Source: Candidatus Binatia bacterium
Lineage (GTDB): Bacteria; Desulfobacterota_B; Binatia; UBA9968; JAJDTQ01
DNA length: 15,543 nucleotides
Assembly (NCBI GenBank): GCA_022827045.1
Contig: JAJDTQ010000068.1
Location: 1-15,543 of the forward strand
Direction: 5' to 3'
Shown piece after piece: positions 13,264 to 15,543 of this stretch. The stretch's first letter is position 1; the number at the start of each line of letters is the position of its first letter. Under the pieces are notes generated by a model. The model saw only the letters and a program-made list of their open reading frames with translations. It was not told the origin of the DNA and made no database searches. The translations under genes and the position numbers were made by a program.

Positions 13264-14553
13264 ATGGAACCGAGTCCGAAGAGCACCATCGAAACCGTGC
13301 GCGCGACCCTCGCCCGCCGGAACCGGGCGGAACGCCGCTTCAGGAACTTCGGGCGGGCGGCGGTGTTGCTGGGGCTCGTCTTCCTGGTGCTGATGTTCGT
13401 CAACATCGTTGTCACCGGCTACTCCGCCTTCTGGCAGACCTACGCGAGGCTGCCGGTCTACCTCGATCCACAGGTGATCGACCCCCAGCGCACCGGCGAT
13501 CCCGACATCCTCGGCGCCGCCGACTACGGCGCTGTGGTCAAGACGTCGGTGCGTTCGCTCTTCCCCGAGGTGAGGGGGCGACGGGACCGGCGAAATCTCG
13601 CCAGGCTTGTCAGCCGGGGAACCGTGTTCGAGCTCCGCCGCATGACCCTGGAGGATCCCTCGCTGGTGGGCACCCGAGCCGAGATCTGGGTGCCTGTCGA
13701 CGACGACTACGACATGCTCCACAAGGGCAACGTCGACCGGGCGCTGCCGGAAGCGGACCGGCGGCTGTCCGACAAACAGATCGCATGGTTCGACCGGCTC
13801 GTGGCCGACGGACGTGTCGAATCGCGTTTCAACGCCACGTTCTTCAGCGCGGGCGACTCGCGGGAACCCGAACTGGCGGGGATCTGGGGCGCAGCCATGG
13901 GATCGTTCTTCACGCTGGTCGTGACCTTGTTGCTGTCGTTTCCGCTGGGGGTGGCCACCGCCGTCTACCTGGAGGAGTTCGCTCCCAGGAACCGTGTGAC
14001 CAGCCTGATCGAGGTCAACATCAACAACCTGGCTGCGGTGCCGTCCATCGTCTTCGGCCTGCTGGGCCTGGCGGTGTTCATCAACTTCTTCGGCCTGCCA
14101 CGCTCCGCGCCGCTGGTAGGGGGGCTGGTCCTCACGCTGATGACCCTTCCCACCATCATCATCGCGGGCCGAGCGTCGCTCCAGTCCGTGCCGCCCTCGA
14201 TTCGGGAAGCGGCCCTGGGGGTGGGCGCGTCCAAGATGCAGATGATCGTCCACCACGTCTTGCCCTTGGCCATGCCCGGCATGTTGACCGGCACCATCAT
14301 CGGCATGGCCCGCGCTCTGGGCGAGACCGCGCCGCTGTTGATGATCGGCATGGTCGCGTTCGTCGTGGACATTCCACAGGGCGTGACGGACGCAGCGACC
14401 GCGTTGCCGGTGCAAATCTTTCTCTGGCTGGACAGCCCCGAACGGGCATTCGTGGAGCGGGCTTCCGCGGCGATCATGGTGCTGTTGGCCTTTCTCATCG
14501 CGATGAACGCGTTGGCCATCGTGCTGCGGCGGCGTTTTGAAAGACGCTGGTAA
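13264..14553 (+). CDS. pstA: Phosphate ABC transporter permease PstA (long form)
   Basis: The product is 429 residues, against about 300 in E. coli. After one N-terminal helix (about 31-52) comes a large soluble insertion (about 55-205, DUF3333-type region) rich in charged residues, probably periplasmic. The transport domain (207-422) then has about five helices and the EAA loop [27 protein letters not shown] (313-339). It pairs with PstC to form the channel. The reading frame stays open upstream to 13120, but those 48 codons come from the palindromic element. [12 protein letters not shown] at 13264 is the natural start and lies two bases after the reconstructed ancestral pstC stop. No SD is visible outside the element's paired right arm, so translation now probably depends on coupling to pstC or is reduced. 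Confidence 0.95.
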   Translation: MEPSPKSTIETVRATLARRNRAERRFRNFGRAAVLLGLVFLVLMFVNIVVTGYSAFWQTYARLPVYLDPQVIDPQRTGDPDILGAADYGAVVKTSVRSLFPEVRGRRDRRNLARLVSRGTVFELRRMTLEDPSLVGTRAEIWVPVDDDYDMLHKGNVDRALPEADRRLSDKQIAWFDRLVADGRVESRFNATFFSAGDSREPELAGIWGAAMGSFFTLVVTLLLSFPLGVATAVYLEEFAPRNRVTSLIEVNINNLAAVPSIVFGLLGLAVFINFFGLPRSAPLVGGLVLTLMTLPTIIIAGRASLQSVPPSIREAALGVGASKMQMIVHHVLPLAMPGMLTGTIIGMARALGETAPLLMIGMVAFVVDIPQGVTDAATALPVQIFLWLDSPERAFVERASAAIMVLLAFLIAMNALAIVLRRRFERRW

Positions 14554-14633
14554 ACTGTCACAAAGGGTTACGGACATGCCGTCCGTCGAAGCGCGGGCTG
14601 GACGGCACGGAAACAGTTCAGGAGACGCCGATT

Positions 14634-15512
14634 ATGGCCGACCAACCGGGTGTAGCAGTCATGGAAACGGGCGCGCTGGAGTTCCGGGCAGCCGAGGTCG
14701 ACGACGCTGACGAACGGAGAGAAAGCCGGGAGACCGTCGGTACGCCGTTCTCCGACGACCCGCGCATGACCTGCCGCAACGTCAACGTCTATTATGGCGA
14801 CAACCACGCCATCAAGAACGTGAGCCTGGACATCGGCCGGGAGCAGGTGCTGGCGATGATCGGCCCGTCCGGGTGCGGCAAGTCCACCTTCCTGAGGGCG
14901 CTCAACCGGATGAACGACACCATCGACGGCTGCCGCATGACCGGCGAGATCAAGCTCGACGACGAGGATATCTACGCCAGGGACATGGACGTGGTGCAGC
15001 TACGGGCGCTGGTGGGCATGGTGTTCCAGAAGCCCAACCCTTTCCCCAAGTCCATCTTCGACAACGTCGCCTACGGCGTACGCATCCACGGGTTGGCGGA
15101 GTCCAAGTCCGAGCTCGAAGGCATCGTCGAGCACAGCCTGAAACGCGCCGGCTTGTGGGAAGAGGTGAATGACCGGCTCGATCAGCCCGGTACCGGCCTG
15201 TCCGGCGGCCAGCAGCAACGACTGTGCATTGCCCGGACCATCGCGGTGAGTCCGGAGGTCATCCTCATGGACGAGCCCTGCTCGGCTCTCGATCCCATCG
15301 CCACCGCCCGGGTAGAGGACCTGATCCACGAACTGGGACGCGACTACACCATCGCCATCGTCACCCACTCCATGCAGCAGGCCGCCCGGGTGTCGCAGCG
15401 CACCGCCTATCTCCACCTGGGAGATTTGCTGGAAGTCGGTCCCACGGACCAGATCTTCACCAACCCCATCCACCCCCTCACCGAGGACTATATCACCGGG
15501 CGCTTCGGCTGA
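14634..15512 (+). CDS. pstB: Phosphate ABC transporter ATP-binding protein PstB
   Basis: The product is 292 residues, the ATPase that powers phosphate import on the inner face of the membrane. Motifs are Walker [10 protein letters not shown] (77-85), Q-loop Q132 in FQKPNPFP, signature LSGGQQQR (189-196), Walker B VILMDEP (209-215), D-loop SALD and switch H245 in IVTHSMQQA. The first 43 residues are an acidic extension before [11 protein letters not shown], the usual PstB start. AGGAG (14620-14624), nine bases before ATG 14634, supports the long form. The 80-base gap after pstA holds only a short stem (ACGGAC/GTCCGT, 14570-14586). A phoU gene often follows pstB but would lie beyond the window. 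Confidence 0.97.
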   Translation: MADQPGVAVMETGALEFRAAEVDDADERRESRETVGTPFSDDPRMTCRNVNVYYGDNHAIKNVSLDIGREQVLAMIGPSGCGKSTFLRALNRMNDTIDGCRMTGEIKLDDEDIYARDMDVVQLRALVGMVFQKPNPFPKSIFDNVAYGVRIHGLAESKSELEGIVEHSLKRAGLWEEVNDRLDQPGTGLSGGQQQRLCIARTIAVSPEVILMDEPCSALDPIATARVEDLIHELGRDYTIAIVTHSMQQAARVSQRTAYLHLGDLLEVGPTDQIFTNPIHPLTEDYITGRFG

Positions 15513-15523
15513 TCACCCGTGTC

Positions 15524-15543
15524 GTCATTCCGGCGAAAGCCGG
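15524..15543. repeat. REP-like unit cut by the window end
   Basis: The last 20 bases are identical to the first 20 of the arm at 4508-4535, including the CCGGC-GAAA-GCCGG hairpin. It starts 12 bases after the pstB stop. The rest of the element lies outside the window, so whether an inverted partner follows is unknown. Confidence 0.75.

Noticed and set aside
14555..14572. CTGTCAC after pstA as a Pho box for pstB
   Set aside because: It is a good single half-site, but the unit 11 bases later (GGTTACG) is poor and there is no convincing -10. It is probably chance within the operon.
13258..14577. 439-codon open frame on the minus strand opposite pstA
   Set aside because: It is a high-GC antisense shadow. 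Its His/Gln/Arg-rich translation has no recognisable domain, while pstA on the plus strand has clear transporter motifs.
1..15543. CRISPR arrays, tRNA, rRNA or phage genes
   Set aside because: No regularly spaced direct repeats, cloverleaf-like sequences, rRNA motifs or phage-type proteins were recognised by eye. The repeats present are palindromic REP/MITE types.

Overview
The window is high-GC, densely coded bacterial DNA, most likely from an uncultured proteobacterium or a related phylum. Three things point that way: the long PstC and PstA forms familiar from Alphaproteobacteria, two acyl-CoA dehydrogenase subunits next to an NDP-forming CoA ligase, and many small palindromic intergenic repeats. 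No rRNA, tRNA or other taxonomic marker is present, so the phylum is a guess. No gene-free stretch exceeds about 225 bases.

Layout. Positions 1-129 hold the 3' end of an unidentified gene, perhaps a transposase. Positions 159-4441, minus strand, form an apparent operon: NDP-forming acyl-CoA synthetase, small acyl-CoA dehydrogenase subunit (four bases after the ligase stop), then a NodB-fold deacetylase. A large acyl-CoA dehydrogenase (4665-5825, plus strand) diverges from it. A housekeeping block follows: an Fpg/Nei-type DNA glycosylase (plus), a TrmJ-like tRNA methyltransferase (minus) and a DsbA-like periplasmic thiol protein (minus). From 8724 to the end every gene is on the plus strand: arsR-aqpS-arsC, then pstS-pstC-pstA-pstB.

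How the genes work together. The left half looks like activation of a carboxylic acid to its CoA thioester, followed by alpha,beta-dehydrogenation by a probable two-subunit dehydrogenase. The right half is an arsenate/phosphate module. Pst imports phosphate and, unavoidably, some arsenate. ArsC reduces arsenate to arsenite, the AqpS-type channel can release arsenite, and ArsR senses it. A five-unit, 11-bp-period heptamer array (candidate PhoB box) overlaps the arsC stop codon and precedes a structured pstS leader.

Most notable non-coding structure. A 163-bp palindromic MITE-like element with 31-bp perfect arms and TA ends sits exactly between pstC and pstA. Removing it in silico restores a tight pstC-pstA junction with a TAA stop two bases before the pstA ATG. 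The window also carries four families of REP-like palindromes; one of them encodes the last 22 residues of the aquaporin.
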